Below are positions 20,520-32,735 of a DNA stretch of 64,000 nt, piece by piece (within the stretch, counting starts at the first letter, position 1; each line of letters starts with the position of its first letter). The translations under genes were made by a program, and so were the position numbers. The stretch spans positions 37,976,630-38,040,629 of the forward strand of contig OX411544.1 in NCBI GenBank assembly GCA_948146395.1, read 5' to 3'. The notes under the pieces were generated by a model. The model saw nothing but the letters and a program-made list of their open reading frames with translations. It did no database searches and was not told the origin of the DNA. This DNA is from Fragum whitleyi (Eukaryota; Mollusca; Bivalvia; Cardiida; Cardiidae).

Positions 20520-22230
20520 AACCGTCTTTCTGAAAGAATATGTGTTGATATAAAACTTTCTCAATAATCCTTTCCAAATACTTAAATTCTTACTGTGTTG
20601 AATCTCTGAAATCTTTTTGACTCTGCAGATCATCAGTGTCATTGAGGCCAGTCATGTTTAGGTTTACCACTTTATAAAGCATAATAAGCTAAGCCATTAG
20701 CATGGACTCACAAACACCCACAGTGAATATAGTGTTATATTCTTTTCAAAAAACAAAAGTAGTCTAATCGACCATTTCTATACAACTTTTTTGCAAACCT
20801 GAAAGTGTCAATAATATGATCATGAAGAACATTTGTTATTGAACTTTATATCCATGCAAAGATATGCTTATAAACATGCAAAGATAAACAGCCCTATTGA
20901 ATAATGAATATGTCCATATGCTGTTCAATCTAGCAAAAGGTGTTCTCAAGTTTAATTTCTTGACTCTACAGACAACAACTTTGGCTCACTCTTTCTCAAG
21001 CTTGCTTGATAGTTGTATGATTTTCGTGAAGTCTACTAATTATGTTGGTATTTTGTAAAATATGAGTATGAAAAGGCTCCTTTTGGAAAGGTATTTCTTA
21101 TACATTCAAAGGATCACAAGTTTGACTCAATTTTTCTCAATAAGTGGTCTTGGCAATTTAATAAAGTTATTTTTGCCTTACATTTTTGCTAAGACAGTGA
21201 GATCCTTGTTGATATCTTTCATACTTTTCTCTATAAACAATAATGTTTCCTAATCACTTCACATTTTTTCTCTATAGACAATAATGTTTCCTGAACACTT
21301 CATAACCCTGCTGATGATATTTGAATCACTATAGTCAACTATAGTAAATATTATAAGGTACAATAAGGGCAAAGACAACAGTGTCATTTAGTCCATATCA
21401 TCTTCTGTTTTCCAAGGGTTATCCATGATAATATCCATTTGCCAACATTATTGTTTACAGGTTAAATTTTTGCCTGAATATTAAAAACCCTCCTGAAATT
21501 CTATCACAATATAACATGTATTATTCATCTACAATGACCTGGCACTCATTAAATATTCCTTTTGACCCCTATTGATAGTCGGTAAATATGTTTCTTAATA
21601 TAGACTTACACTCGCGAAGTTAAGATGAAAAATATGCATCACAACTCAGAGTGTATACGGAAATTTAGCGGTGGTGGTAAAGAAGCTTTCCCATAATCGG
21701 GAGTCCATGAGTTCAAGCCGACCATGACCACAAATATTTCTTTATCCTTTTAGGGTTACACTTTTTAGGAACCTATTTTGATACTTTTGATATTTTGAAC
21801 AGTGTTGCATAAGACTATTGATATTCGGCACATTTTTTTTCTGCCAGACCCAATTATACCATTGCAAAGTCCTGTCTATAAATCATTCTAAATTACTGAA
21901 GATAATTATAAATTTCATATCTAGATCTATATTTAAGAGATGGAGAGTCACTTTTTTATTTATGACGGTATGAAATTATAATATATACAGAGTTTGAACA
22001 CATTAATCGAATTCCTGTTGAAGTGTGATTAGATTATTAAAGAACTCTATTCTTAATATCTTATTATTCAATATCATGAAACAAATGAGATCTTTATTAG
22101 GAGTATACTATTTGGTACAAGCTTACTAACAACTTATAATGTTTTTTTTTCATTGAGGTATGAAAAAAAAATCTCTCGATCAGAATACAATAATTTTGGT
22201 TGGTGCAAACAACAAAATGTGAATGAAGAA
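20520..22230. other. No gene seen; a tRNA-like remnant at about 21672-21735
   Basis: At 21672 GGTGGTGGTAAAGAAGC precedes GAGTTCAAGCCGACC, a weak box A/box B pair at SINE spacing. The rest is AT-rich with no supported feature. Confidence 0.3.
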
Positions 22231-22232
22231 TA

Positions 22233-23164
22233 AACAAGAGGACCATGATGGTCCTAGATCGCTCACCTGAGTCTCTTTGACCCCTAGGACATCGCATAAA
22301 TTAAATAGGCTGATGTCAACAAGGAGATAATTTCTACATAAGATCAATACCATGGAGTGTTTTCAGCCAAGAGCAAGAAAAATATGCCTTTTCACTCTTT
22401 GATTCTATGTAAAATACACCCAGGTGGGGCCCAAATGTGACCCCAGGGTCTTGATATGAAAAAACTTGGTAGAGGTCCACTAGATGATGCTACATACTAA
22501 TTATGAAAGCTGTCTACCCTTTGGTTTCAGAGCAGACGATTTTTGAAGGCTTTCCTTTTTTCATCCATTGTGCTCATATGAGCTAAAAGGGATGTGCCTC
22601 GGTGTAGCCCAAATATGACCCCCAGGGTCTTGATATGAACAAACTTGGTAGAGGTACACTAGATGATGCTGCATACCAAATATGAAAGCTGTCTGCTTAC
22701 TGCTTTTACAGAAGGCGATTTTTGAAAATTTTCTTTTTTTACCCTTCATGCTCAGAAGAGCTAAAAGGGATGCGCTCGGACAAAGCCCAAATATGAACCC
22801 AGGGTCTTGATATGAACAAACTTGGTAGATTTCCACTAGATGATGCTACATACTAAATATGAAAGCTGTCTGCCTTCTGCTGTCAGAGAAGAAGATTTTT
22901 AAGGATTTTCCTATTTTCACCCTTTTTGTTAAGGGTTAAGGGTAAGTTAAGGTTTGATTTCATTTATTTGAACAACTTTAATAGAGCTTGACATAGGGAA
23001 CATCCCTGCCAAGTTTCATCAAGATTGGCCCACTGGTTTAGGCGGAGAAGATGTTTAAAGAAATTGTGGACGACAAACGTCGCACGACGCATGACGCACG
23101 ACTGACGACGGACATTGTACGATCACAATATCTTACTTTGAGCACTTTGTGCTCAGATGAGCTA
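22233..23164 (-). mobile_element. Helentron-like element with about 178-bp tandem monomers
   Basis: Minus strand. 5' end AGCTCATCTGAGCACAAAGT, then GCTCAAAG, is self-complementary and followed by a GTCCGTCGTCAGTCGTGCG leader. About three monomers (TTGATATGAACAAACTTGG lies on the + strand) span 22380-22930. The 3' end has GAGACTCAGGTGAGCGATCT, hairpin AGGACCATCATGGTCC and TCTTGTTT. CTCAGGTGAGC at the 3' end complements GCTCACCTGAG, the family 5' end. Same 3' family as 9769-12087. Confidence 0.78.
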
Positions 23165-23271
23165 AAAATATTAATCGTAACTAATTACAAAATTATAAGA
23201 AGAAATGTAATTTAAAAAAAAAAAGAAAAAAAATCAATATATTAATGACAATCACAATAATTAAAACATGT

Positions 23272-23351
23272 GTCTCTGTCGGGAATTGAACTCGACCCAA
23301 CAACTTATTGGTGTACGGTAAGGCGTCTATAACCACTGTACTACCGGGACT
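23272..23351 (-). mobile_element. tRNA-like SINE head or tRNA pseudogene
   Basis: On the minus strand GTCCCGGTAGTACAGTGGTT carries a box A-like part and GTCGAGTTCAATTCCCGAC a box B with a 4-bp T stem. The acceptor stem pairs only partly and the anticodon arm has an oversized loop, so it is not a working tRNA. Confidence 0.5.
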
Positions 23352-23544
23352 TTTTAAAAAAGATGTAGAATAATTAAAGTAAATAAGTAAATCAGTGAAA
23401 AGGAATCTTACGCTGCGGGAAAACTCGAGCACTGGCGAAATTTTTAAGTTAATGAGTGCCAGGTCATTTTAGATGAATAATATATGTAATGATAATGTAT
23501 AATAATAACAGTGTTGTGTCTTTAGACATGTGGAAGTGAAGTAG

Positions 23545-23735
23545 TTAAGAGATATTTAATGCCATCATTAAAGTTTGTTTTGAATAAATTTCCCAAGTTA
23601 CCAAAAATATTATTAAGTAGAGAGCAGGGGTTTGGGCTTAGATCAAACTGTATGTCCTTGCAGACTGTTCCAAGTCTATAATGTCTGTCAAAAGCTTTGC
23701 CTCCAATATGTCTTGAACAGTATGACAAGGGTTAA
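23545..23735. repeat. Degenerate family B MITE
   Basis: Ends AGTATGACAAGGGTTAA at the right. Its inner AGATCAAACTGTATGTCC and GCAGACTGTTCC are a decayed version of the family hairpin. Confidence 0.45.
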
Positions 23736-23784
23736 CTTTTATTCAAGTGAAAAGTAAAAGAACAGAAGAATGTCTATATGTTAA

Positions 23785-24030
23785 TGGGCCACCTTATTTC
23801 TCGCCCTATAGGGGCCCGTTGTTGTTATTTTTGTAGCTTGAAACCCGCCCTGCATTCAGGCTGAAAAAATGTTGCAAACCGTTTTCGAATTATACACCGA
23901 TTTTCACACAAGTGTACGGGTAAAGCGGGATATGACTTAAACCGGTTTGTCGTCCTGAACGCAGTGCTGGATTCAAGCTGAAAAAAACAACAACAACGGG
24001 CCCTGATAGGGCGAGAAATAAGTTGGCCCT
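23785..24030. mobile_element. MITE with long TIRs, GGGCCACCTTATTTCTCGCC
   Basis: The left 34 bp (GGGCCACCTTATTTCTCGCC, then CTATAGGGGCCC) are mirrored at the right by GGGCCCTGATAGGGCGAGAA, then ATAAGTTGGCCC. AACAACAACGGG and CCCGTTGTTGTT sit just inside. Length is about 245 bp, with no coding capacity. Confidence 0.78.
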
Positions 24031-24302
24031 TTAGCTTTAGTTGTTAGGCTTAAACACTACTTACAGAATTTATATATTCCATGTCACATTCAACAGAATA
24101 CCTGAAGCAATGATAATGTTGATTCTTTTATTGTAATACCATACTGTACATGTTTCTAGTGAGTTTTCTCTTGTGAATCATGCAATATTAAGTTATATCT
24201 AATGTTTAAATTCCCCTTATTTATCATTGTAATTCCTAATTTTAGCCCTAAATTAGCCCTAATTTTTTCGATTCTTGTCCCTAAAATTAGCCCTAATATT
24301 TC

Positions 24303-24328
24303 AACAAGAGGTGCTGGGCACCTTGTTT
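24303..24328 (-). repeat. Solo Helentron-like 3' terminus
   Basis: On the minus strand the hairpin GGTGCCCAGCACC is followed by TCTTGTT, the same arrangement as the 3' ends of the full elements. No 5' partner is recognised nearby. Confidence 0.5.
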
Positions 24329-25101
24329 TTTGCATTAAGTTGTTTCTACCTTATAAAAACAACTACATGAATTGCAGACCATGATATTTTATATTGATAC
24401 TTTGCTTGCCTTGAGTGTGTGAAAAAAGAAAAGTCTTTTGTCAGAAAAGTTCAAGGATTTCATAAATATTTGAAAAGTTCTTTAACTGTATTTGTTCATC
24501 TACTTTTTCCTTTGATTTGAATGATATTTTCATAGAAGATAATACTTATTTTGTATATTCAGCTGATATTGTTAATTAAGGTAGTGGACCCGTAATTCCA
24601 CAATGTTTTGGAAGTGAAAACCTTATCTGTTAAAATTACCATGGTCGTGGCAGAGCCTTCTTAGGATGATTTTGAGCTTAAATCTATATCATCCAAAGTG
24701 CAAGGCTGTAAATAGGCCAAGTATATGGTACATTCCATGAGCTAAAATGTTTCACAAAACATCAGGTGATATTGTACATTTATGGTCATTTGATGAACAG
24801 TTATTGTCCATTCCCATCCCCCAGTCCATCCCCCTGACCCATTATTATGGACCATTTCTGTTACAACCATGGATTGACTTTTATGAGCTTAAACCATCAC
24901 ATGCCATGGGATATTAGACCATTGGGAGTCAGTTGTAACTCTTCACCCGATCAAAATATACTGATATCATATGATTCATTCAGATTTTTCAAATTAGGGA
25001 CTTTGCAAGACTATCTGTATAATAAGCATTAAAAATTTTGACATAGTGACAACTTTGTCCCCCTTACTGCAAACACGCTAAACAAAAACTTGTGTAGGAT
25101 T

Positions 25102-25331
25102 TTAACCCTTTGCTGTTTAATCCCTGCTTTTTACGTGCCTTTGATTTTATGATTGAGAAAACATTGTGAAAAAAAGAAGAAATTGCTTATAACAAGCAAT
25201 TTCTTCTTTTTCCACACTATTTTCTACCCTACTGTACGGTTATTTTTCAAATTAAATCCACTTTAAATTTTTGTCTGCAAAACCTTTGAATTTGGACAGG
25301 TCCAAAATTTTGTAAAACAGGAAAGGGTTAA
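25102..25331 (-). mobile_element. TTAA-flanked MITE, family D
   Basis: Complete 230-bp copy in reverse orientation, from TTAACCCTTTGCTGTTTAAT to AGGAAAGGGTTAA, with the AAGAAATTGCTTATAACAAG hairpin in the centre. Confidence 0.8.
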
Positions 25332-25542
25332 TGGACAAAGGAAATTGTGGTCATAACTGTACCACAAGGACTTGATAGTTCTATGGTGGATTAGGGCATC
25401 TATTATTCAGAACCACTATATATGTAATGGAAATACAATAAGTGATGTAGGTAAAATGGTGCAATTTAATGACCATATCCTAATAAAGTGCTAGCAAAAT
25501 GAATCACAATATATATTTTTGGTAGACAGACCTTGGAATTTT

Positions 25543-25594
25543 TATGCCCCCGTATGGAGAGATCGAGGGCATATTGTTTTACTCATGTCCATCT

Positions 25595-25625
<31 letters not shown>

Positions 25626-25712
25626 CATCCTTCTGTCCGAAAACTAAACCAAACTGAACCTTTGCCTTATCGAGAGATTGCTGTTACGGGGGCATCCGTG
25701 TTTCACAAACAC
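25543..25712 (+). mobile_element. Internally deleted family A element
   Basis: 5' ATGCCCCCGTATGGAGAGAT and leader, a short AACCTTTGCC stretch, then directly TTACGGGGGCATCCGTGTTT and CACAAACACATGATTT. The tandem and AAGGTCA parts are missing, and the terminal TCTTG is replaced by TGATT. Confidence 0.65.
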
Positions 25713-26189
25713 ATGATTTTGACCATTTAGATAATATGACATAATCTGGGTTAGAGTTTTCCTTGTCAGGTTACCCAATGTACTGACAAGTTTATATCAC
25801 TAGTGGTCATTTTGACCAGTGGCCAAAATCCGGTCAGTCTCTAGACACATAACTAATCAAGCGATACATCACAACTTCTAGGTAACGAATATTGACCTGG
25901 TATTCTATTCAGATTACTTGTAAACATGATCAATATGTTAGTGAAAAGGTGACCTTGCTTGCTTCACAAGTAATCTTTGATACATGAATTGATGGTGTTA
26001 ATGCAAGAAACATAACTTTGGCATCGTTTCTTTGTGCTTTCTAAGGTACCTTGTACCTCGGTGTTTTGGATTATTTTAAGCAGTGGGACTGCATGTTACT
26101 ACCGTTACTAAGCAATTAATAATCCTGAGAGTGTTTTAACTTGATGAGATTGAATAATAAGCTATTGAACTGCAATACATTTCAGGAAA

Positions 26190-26255
26190 ACCATTGTGGA
26201 AAAAGAAGAAATTGCTTGTTCAAAGCAATTTCTCTTTTTGCAACAATGCTTTTTC
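26190..26255 (+). repeat. Family D core hairpin remnant
   Basis: GGAAAAAGAAGAAATTGCTT, then GTTCAAAGCAATTTCTCTTT. The ends of the family are missing. Confidence 0.55.
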
Positions 26256-27489
26256 GATTAAATTTTCTATGGTTTCAAATAAAAAATAGTTTTAAAAAAT
26301 CTCATATTAATTGTTCAAAGAAAAATTCTATAAAACAATTCTTTGGAAAGATATTGCCTAAAACCAATCTGAATTGTATTTAATTTGCCATTTACTTCAA
26401 GAAAATTTGTCTATAATGCAGATTAAACCAAGTTTAGATTAAAAAACCTTGTCTATTATAAAATCTAAATCCATTTAAGTGTTTAAGTACTACTGTGAAC
26501 TTTCTCAAATCTCCTTGAAGAGCTGTGACTGAGATAAGACCTGTAACGGAATAGTGACCTTTTAAGTCTCTCTTTCCACCATGACTTCTCGAATTTTATG
26601 GTTTAAACTTAAATTTCTGATTCAAAAATGCTGGCTTTAGCAAGGATATTCTTGCAAATGTTTATTTACAAAAAAAAAAAATATATATTAATAATAATTT
26701 GCTGCAAAAATTAAATTTATATTCTATAGAAATAAAATTGTTATATTTAGCAAAAGAAAATCCTTTATATTAATTGCCTAAATGTATAGTTTGATGAGAA
26801 AAGTGAAACTTTCCCACAGAGCTTATTTTAAGATTCATTAGGAAATCTTTTGTGCTTTATATATGAGTGAATGCCTGTAAAATGGATGCAACTGTTTTGT
26901 ATTTCTTGGGTGGGAGCTCGGAAGAGAAAGGTGGGTAAATGTCCATGTATATCTTTTTCCTAATAAGAGTACTTGCCCAGTCAATACTATTGCCTACTAC
27001 AAGTCCCTGTAAGTCCAACATTGTTTAGATTAGAATAATCTCCAAGGAGTGTTTATTAGGAGTTATGTGATACCCTAAGTTTTAGCTAGCTGTAAGGTTT
27101 GCACTTTAAGCCTGGCTGTTTTTGGAGAACATCTGAGGTATTGTGATCATCTTGGCGTCCTTCATGTTGGTGTTGGTGTTGGCATTTGCGTTGGCATAGC
27201 AAAATTTAACATTGGTTACATTACTGTTGTTATTCAGAAGACATTTCCATTGAACTTGGCATGGGTTTTTACCAGCGCAAGAGCTATCCAGCTGCAGGCC
27301 ATCAAGGGGAATAATTCTGGAAGCATTTTGTAACAGTTATATCCCTTTTTTGCCTTAGACTTTTTGCATTACTCAATACCTGTAGCAGAGCATTGCACAA
27401 GTAGGCAGTGCTGTTATTTTTTTAACTATTTAATATTGTAATTAAAATTGTTCTGTTTGGTAATCGACCTGTAAATAAGTTTCACATAT
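26256..27489. other. No gene seen
   Basis: AT-rich sequence. At 27160-27200 a short GTTGGTGTTGGCATTTGCG minisatellite-like stretch occurs. Confidence 0.3.
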
Positions 27490-27625
27490 AAGACGTCATG
27501 AACTTTGACAGTGTTGACCATGGTTTCCTAATGATTTCATTAGGAAACCTTGGTTAACATTGTGAAAGACAATGAGCTTTGTGAAGTTGCAGAACTGTTT
27601 TGGGCCCATTTCCCTTAATGCTTAC
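27490..27625. mobile_element. Palindromic MITE, family E (partial outer arms)
   Basis: CAGTGTTGACCATGGTTTCC, then TAATGA, faces TTAGGAAACCTTGGTTAACA. The outer TTAAGG arms are degenerate. Confidence 0.55.
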
Positions 27626-28040
27626 ATGTATTATTTTACTTATTCAACACTAAAATCATTGAAGAATTCCTTAAAAGTTAGAACATGTCAGGGGGAAAAA
27701 TAATTCCTTTCAAAACATTCTAAGGATTCACATTTGTCAAAGATATGCATTGAAATATGACTTTACCTATTAAATTCAGACCTAGAAATCAGAAATAATA
27801 CCTTGGACAAAAGATCTTATCAGAGAAAATAGAAAGCTAAAGACTATATTTGTAACATAATACCTGGGTGGAACATCATAAAATTTGTCCTTTTGAAAGA
27901 AATATAAAGATAATATCCTTGACTTCATTGAATGAAATTACTTAGTCTTTAGCCTTTGAATTCTAGATTTCGTTGGGTAAAGGAATCATGCAAAAACTTG
28001 ATAAGCTCTAATGGCCAAAGTCCTCTTCGCATAGCTGTCA

Positions 28041-28421
28041 TAGGGTTAGATAGAGGTATGGAAATACAGATTTTCTTCATTCAATGGCTCACTCTGGGAC
28101 AAGTGAGAGAGTTTTTCCTACTTGTCCAGGGTCAAAATGAACTTGCCCCCCCCCCCCCCCCCCACCACCACCACAAAAAAAAAAAAAAAAGAAAAAAAGC
28201 ATTTTCTTCATTTACAACCCATTTTCTTACCCTTTTTGCATTCTATTATTAACATTAGAAATTTATCTTTGAAATCTATTTTGTACCGGCATGATGATTC
28301 CAATATTTGCCCTAATTTTTGCTTGCTCACATACAAGTGAACAAGAAAAATGGGCTTGTTCACAAGTAGAAAAATTCATGACATAAAAGTTGGGTATGGG
28401 AATTCTACATCCCTACCCTAG
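28041..28421 (-). mobile_element. Non-autonomous hAT-like element, reverse copy
   Basis: Shares blocks with 45200-45560 in reverse orientation: GGTATGGAAATACAG at the left, GGGAATTCTACATCCC at the right, and ACTTGTCCAGGGTC inside. It contains a C run (28146-28163) and an A-rich run. Ends are eroded. Confidence 0.5.
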
Positions 28422-28683
28422 CATGAGTGAAAGATAATTGATCTTGCACTGAAACAAACAGGATAATAAATTTCAATGCTCTTTGTACATGCCTTAAAGA
28501 AATACACACCAGGTTGAATGATGTTCAATTGGGAATAAATTACAAGGATATTGGGTTAATGAACAATTAAATGAGATAGTTAAATAATCTTAAAAAAGAT
28601 ACACCCATTTCCTAATTGATATTTCATTGTCTTTTTGTTTGGCACATGATACTTATGGTACTTCTATACATCAGGTCAATATG

Positions 28684-29130
28684 GGGATGAGTGTCTTTTT
28701 CACTGCGTTTATTGGGGTATAAAGTGCAATTGCCTTAGCACATGGCAAATAACGCCTGTAGGGCATTATGTTTAAGCCATGTGCTAAGGCAATTGCACTT
28801 TATACCCCAATAAAGGCAGTGAAAAAGTTTGTTTGTTTGTTTGAATGGGTTTAACGCCGCTTTCAACAATCTTGCAGTTATATCGCGGCGGCCGGAGCAC
28901 CTAACAATGGATTCCTGGTATTTCTTTCACCTGTACTACCATTACACCCTTTCCTAGCCTCCGACTGCTATTTCACATAGGTTTACGATTATCTACCCAT
29001 TGGTGAAAGACAAACGTCGGAAAGGATATTTGCCGCCACCGGGGATCGAACCCACGACTTCCAGATTGAAAGTCTTATGCCTAACCAACTGCGCTATGGT
29101 GGCGGCTGCAGTGAAAAAGACACTCGTCCC
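28684..29130. mobile_element. Palindromic MITE split by a SINE
   Basis: Left arm GAGTGTCTTTTTCACTGC, TTTATTGGGGTATAAAGTGC, AATTGCCTTAGCACATGGC is mirrored exactly up to 28827 and then resumes at 29108 (GCAGTGAAAAAGACACTC). The intervening DNA is the SINE at 28828-29107. Confidence 0.8.
28828..29107 (-). mobile_element. tRNA-derived SINE with 12-bp target-site duplication
   Basis: Flanked by exact GCAGTGAAAAAG copies (28816-28827 and 29108-29119). On the minus strand it begins with a tRNA-like head: GCCGCCA pairing with TGGCGGC, box A TAGCGCAGTTGGTTAGGC, box B GGGTTCGATCCCC. Then comes a body and a (CAAA)n tail (TTTGTTTGTTTG on the + strand). The long target duplication and simple tail indicate LINE-mediated retrotransposition. 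The head is tRNA-like but lacks a normal 7-base anticodon loop. Confidence 0.85.
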
Positions 29131-29377
29131 TTATAATTGCAATCCACTAGATCGAGGAAACTATTCAAATACTTGGCCAAACATTAAAGCTTTAAGTCTA
29201 CTTTCTGCATGTGCGTATAAATTACACAATCTATTTTTAGATCGTGTATTCTTTATCTCGCTATGGAAGTGAAATGTCATAAAGTAAAATAAATGATACA
29301 CAAATGAATGACAACTTTGAAATTCCTAGAGGTACTTATGACAAAAAACTTGTTTCTGCTAAGTTAGTCTGGTTTTT

Positions 29378-29491
29378 AGCTCACCTGAGCACAACGTGCT
29401 CAAGTGAGCTATTGTGATCACCTTTTGTCCGGCGTCCGTCGTCAGTCGTCCGTCGTCCGTCAACAATTTCTTTAAATGACATCTCCTCCTA

Positions 29492-29523
<32 letters not shown>

Positions 29524-31062
29524 GAAATGTTCCTTAGGTGATCCCCTTTAAGAATTGCTAAAAGAATTGAAATCGGTGAAAAACTCTGGTTGCTATGGCA
29601 ACAAAAGTTAAAAATTTAAGAAAAACTTTGAAATTCTTCTTCTTCTGAACAAGCAGCCCTACAGCCTTCAAATTTAGCATGGATGATCAGCTCAAAGACC
29701 TTAACAAAAATTGCTAAAATCATATCTGTTGGGCCACCAGGTGCGGAGCACCAGGGGGGAGGGGGTAGTACTTGGCGTAAATTTTGTAATCTTTAACCTT
29801 CTTCTTCTTCTGAATAAGAAGCCCTACAGCCTTCAAATTTGGCATGGAAGATCAGCTCATAGACCTTAATAAAAATAGCTTAAATCATATCTGTTGGGCC
29901 ACCAGGTGCGGAGCACCAGGGGGGAGGGGGTAGTACTTTTGTGAAAATTCTGTAATCTTTAACCTTCTTCTTCTTCCAAACCAGGAGCCCGACAGATTTG
30001 AATATTGGCATAGATGATCAGCATATGGACATTAATTGAATTATCTAAAATCATGACTGTAGATTCACCAGGTGCGGAGCACCAGGGGGGAGAGGGTAGT
30101 ACTTTTGTGAAAATTTTGTAATCTTTATCCTTCTTCTTCTTCTGAACCACAAGCCCTACAGACTTGAAAATTGGCATGGAGGATCAGCTCATAGACCTTA
30201 ATGAAAATAGCTAAAATCATGACTGTAATGCCACCAGGTGCGGAGCACCAGGGGGGAGGGGGTAGTACTTTTGTGAAAATTTTGTAACTTTAACCTTCAT
30301 CTTCTAATGAACCAGGAGCCCTACAGACTTCAATATTGGCATGGATGAAAAGCATATTGATCTTAAATTAAATAGCTAAATTCATGAATGTAGGGTCACC
30401 AGATACGGAACATTGGGGGGAGGGGGTAGTACTTTGGATCAATTTTGAAATCTTTAACCTTATTCTTCTCCTGGATCAGGAACCCTACAGACTTGAAAAT
30501 TGTCATGGGTGATCAATATATTGACCTTAATAAAAATAGCTAAAATGATGACTGTAGGGTCACCAGGTGCTGAGTGTCTTGGGTAGTACTTTGGATCATT
30601 TTTGAAATCTTTTAAATTCTTCTAATGAACCAGGAGTCCTACAGACTTGAAAATTGGTATGGATGATCAGCATATGGACATTAATTGAATTAGCTAAAAT
30701 CATGACTGTAGATTAACCAGGTGCAGAGCATCTTGGGGGAGGGGGGGAGTGCTTGGTTGAGAATTTTGAATCCCTACAGCCTTTATATTTGACATGGATT
30801 GATCAACTCATTAAAGAAAACTTTAAAAGTCTCAGACTCAGCCTGTATATCTGGCATAGATTAGCTGATCATAGACCTTTTATGAAAAAGCTTAGATAAA
30901 TAATGACCAGGGGAGGAGCAGAGAGGGGGGGGGGAAGGATTATTTCAAATGTTATCTGATTGAATAAGTGAAAATCTCTTTTTCTGTGGTTGCATGGACA
31001 TACCTAGGTAATGAAGCTATTTTCTCAGGTGAGCGCACCCAGGGCCAACGGCCCTCTTGTTT
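29378..31062 (+). mobile_element. Long Helentron-like element with about 165-bp tandem monomers
   Basis: 5' end AGCTCACCTGAGCACAACGT, then GCTCAAGTGAGCT, is a near-perfect palindrome followed by a GTCCGGCGTCCGTCGTC leader. About seven monomers of about 165 bp (CCTTCTTCTTCTTCTGAA, GCCCTACAGACTTGAAAATT, CACCAGGTGCGGAGCACC, GGGGGGAGGGGGTAGTACTT) span 29630-30760. The last ones are degraded. The 3' end has CTCAGGTGAGC (complement of the 5' GCTCACCTGAG), hairpin AGGGCCAACGGCCCT and CTTGTTT. Confidence 0.8.
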
Positions 31063-31853
31063 AAACGAAAACGGCGTGGTCTGTCTTAGTTGAGAGGGTT
31101 GCTCGATGGTCTTCGTCGACTCGCTGAACATTTCTAAGTTTACGTCAGCCCAGAATCAGAACTGCAATTGTAAATTCTTTCTAAAATATCTTAATATATA
31201 ATCGATTAAATAGCAACATTGCGTTGAAAATCGGGAACGAGGTTAATTCGAGTTTCTACAACACAGGACTTGCAGATCGAAGGTCGGGGTTTCCCAAAAG
31301 ACCTATTGCATTTTATACAGAAATAAAGTGCAATGGATTTCCCCACGTGATGCGATTTAAACCAATCAGAATTCTTTATGTTATTGGATTGCAATAATAC
31401 AGAATTATTGGCTTTATGAATTTTGTAGAGAGTTTATTAATGTGATGTATGTCATTTTCAACTTACCAAGCCGCTTAGTTGTTGTAGTACCTGCATATGG
31501 GATCAATCACAAATTCGTTCCTTTGAACCAAAAAAAAAAAAGAGTTTGAATAGTTACATAACTCGCCTATCGCATTCAATGAAATAAGACGACCATTTTT
31601 TTTACACAAATAGCTTTAAGAAATATGTAACTGTGTTAATTGTTGGTCATTCATTAAGTAGGTGACACTATTATCACTATTTTCACTATTAATTTTCCAG
31701 GTTGAATCTTAACCTCTTATATTCTTTCCAAAACACTATGTTGAATGAAAATGATATGCTGGGGGATGGAAGTGGGAAGAGGGGGATGCATGGAAAAACC
31801 ATATTAGCTGTCAAATAATGATTTGTAAAAAGACTCAGGCTTGAAATAACAAT
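31063..31853. other. No supported feature
   Basis: Slightly more CpG in 31070-31330 than in the flanks, but no motif or exon is convincing. Confidence 0.3.
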
Positions 31854-31927
31854 CGGTGGCTCAGTGCAAAACAGTTGTAACTGCCTTAATATTTATAGGT
31901 AGTTACAACTGTCATAAGACCGAGCTG
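31854..31927. mobile_element. Palindromic foldback, family C
   Basis: GGTGGCTCAGTGCAAAACAG, then TTGTAACTGCCT, faces AGGTAGTTACAACTGT. The outer right end is decayed. Confidence 0.65.
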
Positions 31928-32522
31928 TTAAATGGCTTTGAGCTGATCCCTTGATGTACAGTGTTTCAATTTTCAGTATGGAGAAAGAATTATTATTCAT
32001 TATTGGGAAGGATCTCATTATTGACTATGTTTGGGCATACAATTGATATATTTCTTATTCATTTGATATATTCCTGTATCCGTTAGATATATCAATTTAA
32101 TTAGTGAGAAAAGTTGACTTATCTTTGGACTAGCTTTGCAGTTGGAATTGTTATCGCAACATGTGACACTTTAATGTACAGACCATTTTGATAAATATGA
32201 TATCTCTACTTTGAGGTGAGAGTTTTATAAATGGGGACATTTAAAATTAGAATTTGATCGCAAGTGGTTTTAATGAATTTTGTATTTTATCAAAGAGAAA
32301 TTAAGAGATGTTGTATCCCTTGGTGATATAATGAAAGTTTAATTTTTTTTCACTGTGTTTTAATTTGTTTCAATACATAAATAGTTCACATTGTAATTAT
32401 CACAGAATGAGTACATGATATGTCTTCGAAAATTTCATATTTTAGAAGTTTTTAATTAATGTTTGAATTCAAGGAACTTTTATAAGACAGTTGCAATCAA
32501 TGAATTAATAAAGGCAGTTACA

Positions 32523-32735
32523 ACCAGGGATCATTTTTGGGCGAGATCTGTGTAAATTCTCTCATTTTTATGCCAGGAATCTCATTCAAATTGGCTAAAT
32601 GAGAGAAAAATCTCGGCAAAATATATCATTAACAAAGGATTTTGTTAAATTTACCATCGAAAACTCCGTATTTCTCATAGGTTCCAACTGAATGAGATTT
32701 TTTGCACACGAAATTCTGAGCAAGAATGATCCCTG
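32523..32735. repeat. Possible foldback with ACCAGGGATCATT ends
   Basis: CCAGGGATCATTTTTGG at the left and AAGAATGATCCCTGTT at the right are inverted. The inner AATCTCATTCA and TGAATGAGATT also pair. Confidence 0.5.

Noticed and set aside
29030..29107. Functional tRNA gene
   Set aside because: The acceptor stem and boxes A and B are good, but the anticodon arm has no normal 7-base loop, and the sequence continues into a SINE body with target duplication.
29000..29272. 90-codon frame with PPPGIEPTTSRLKVL
   Set aside because: This is the antisense reading of the tRNA-derived SINE at 28828-29107, not a protein.
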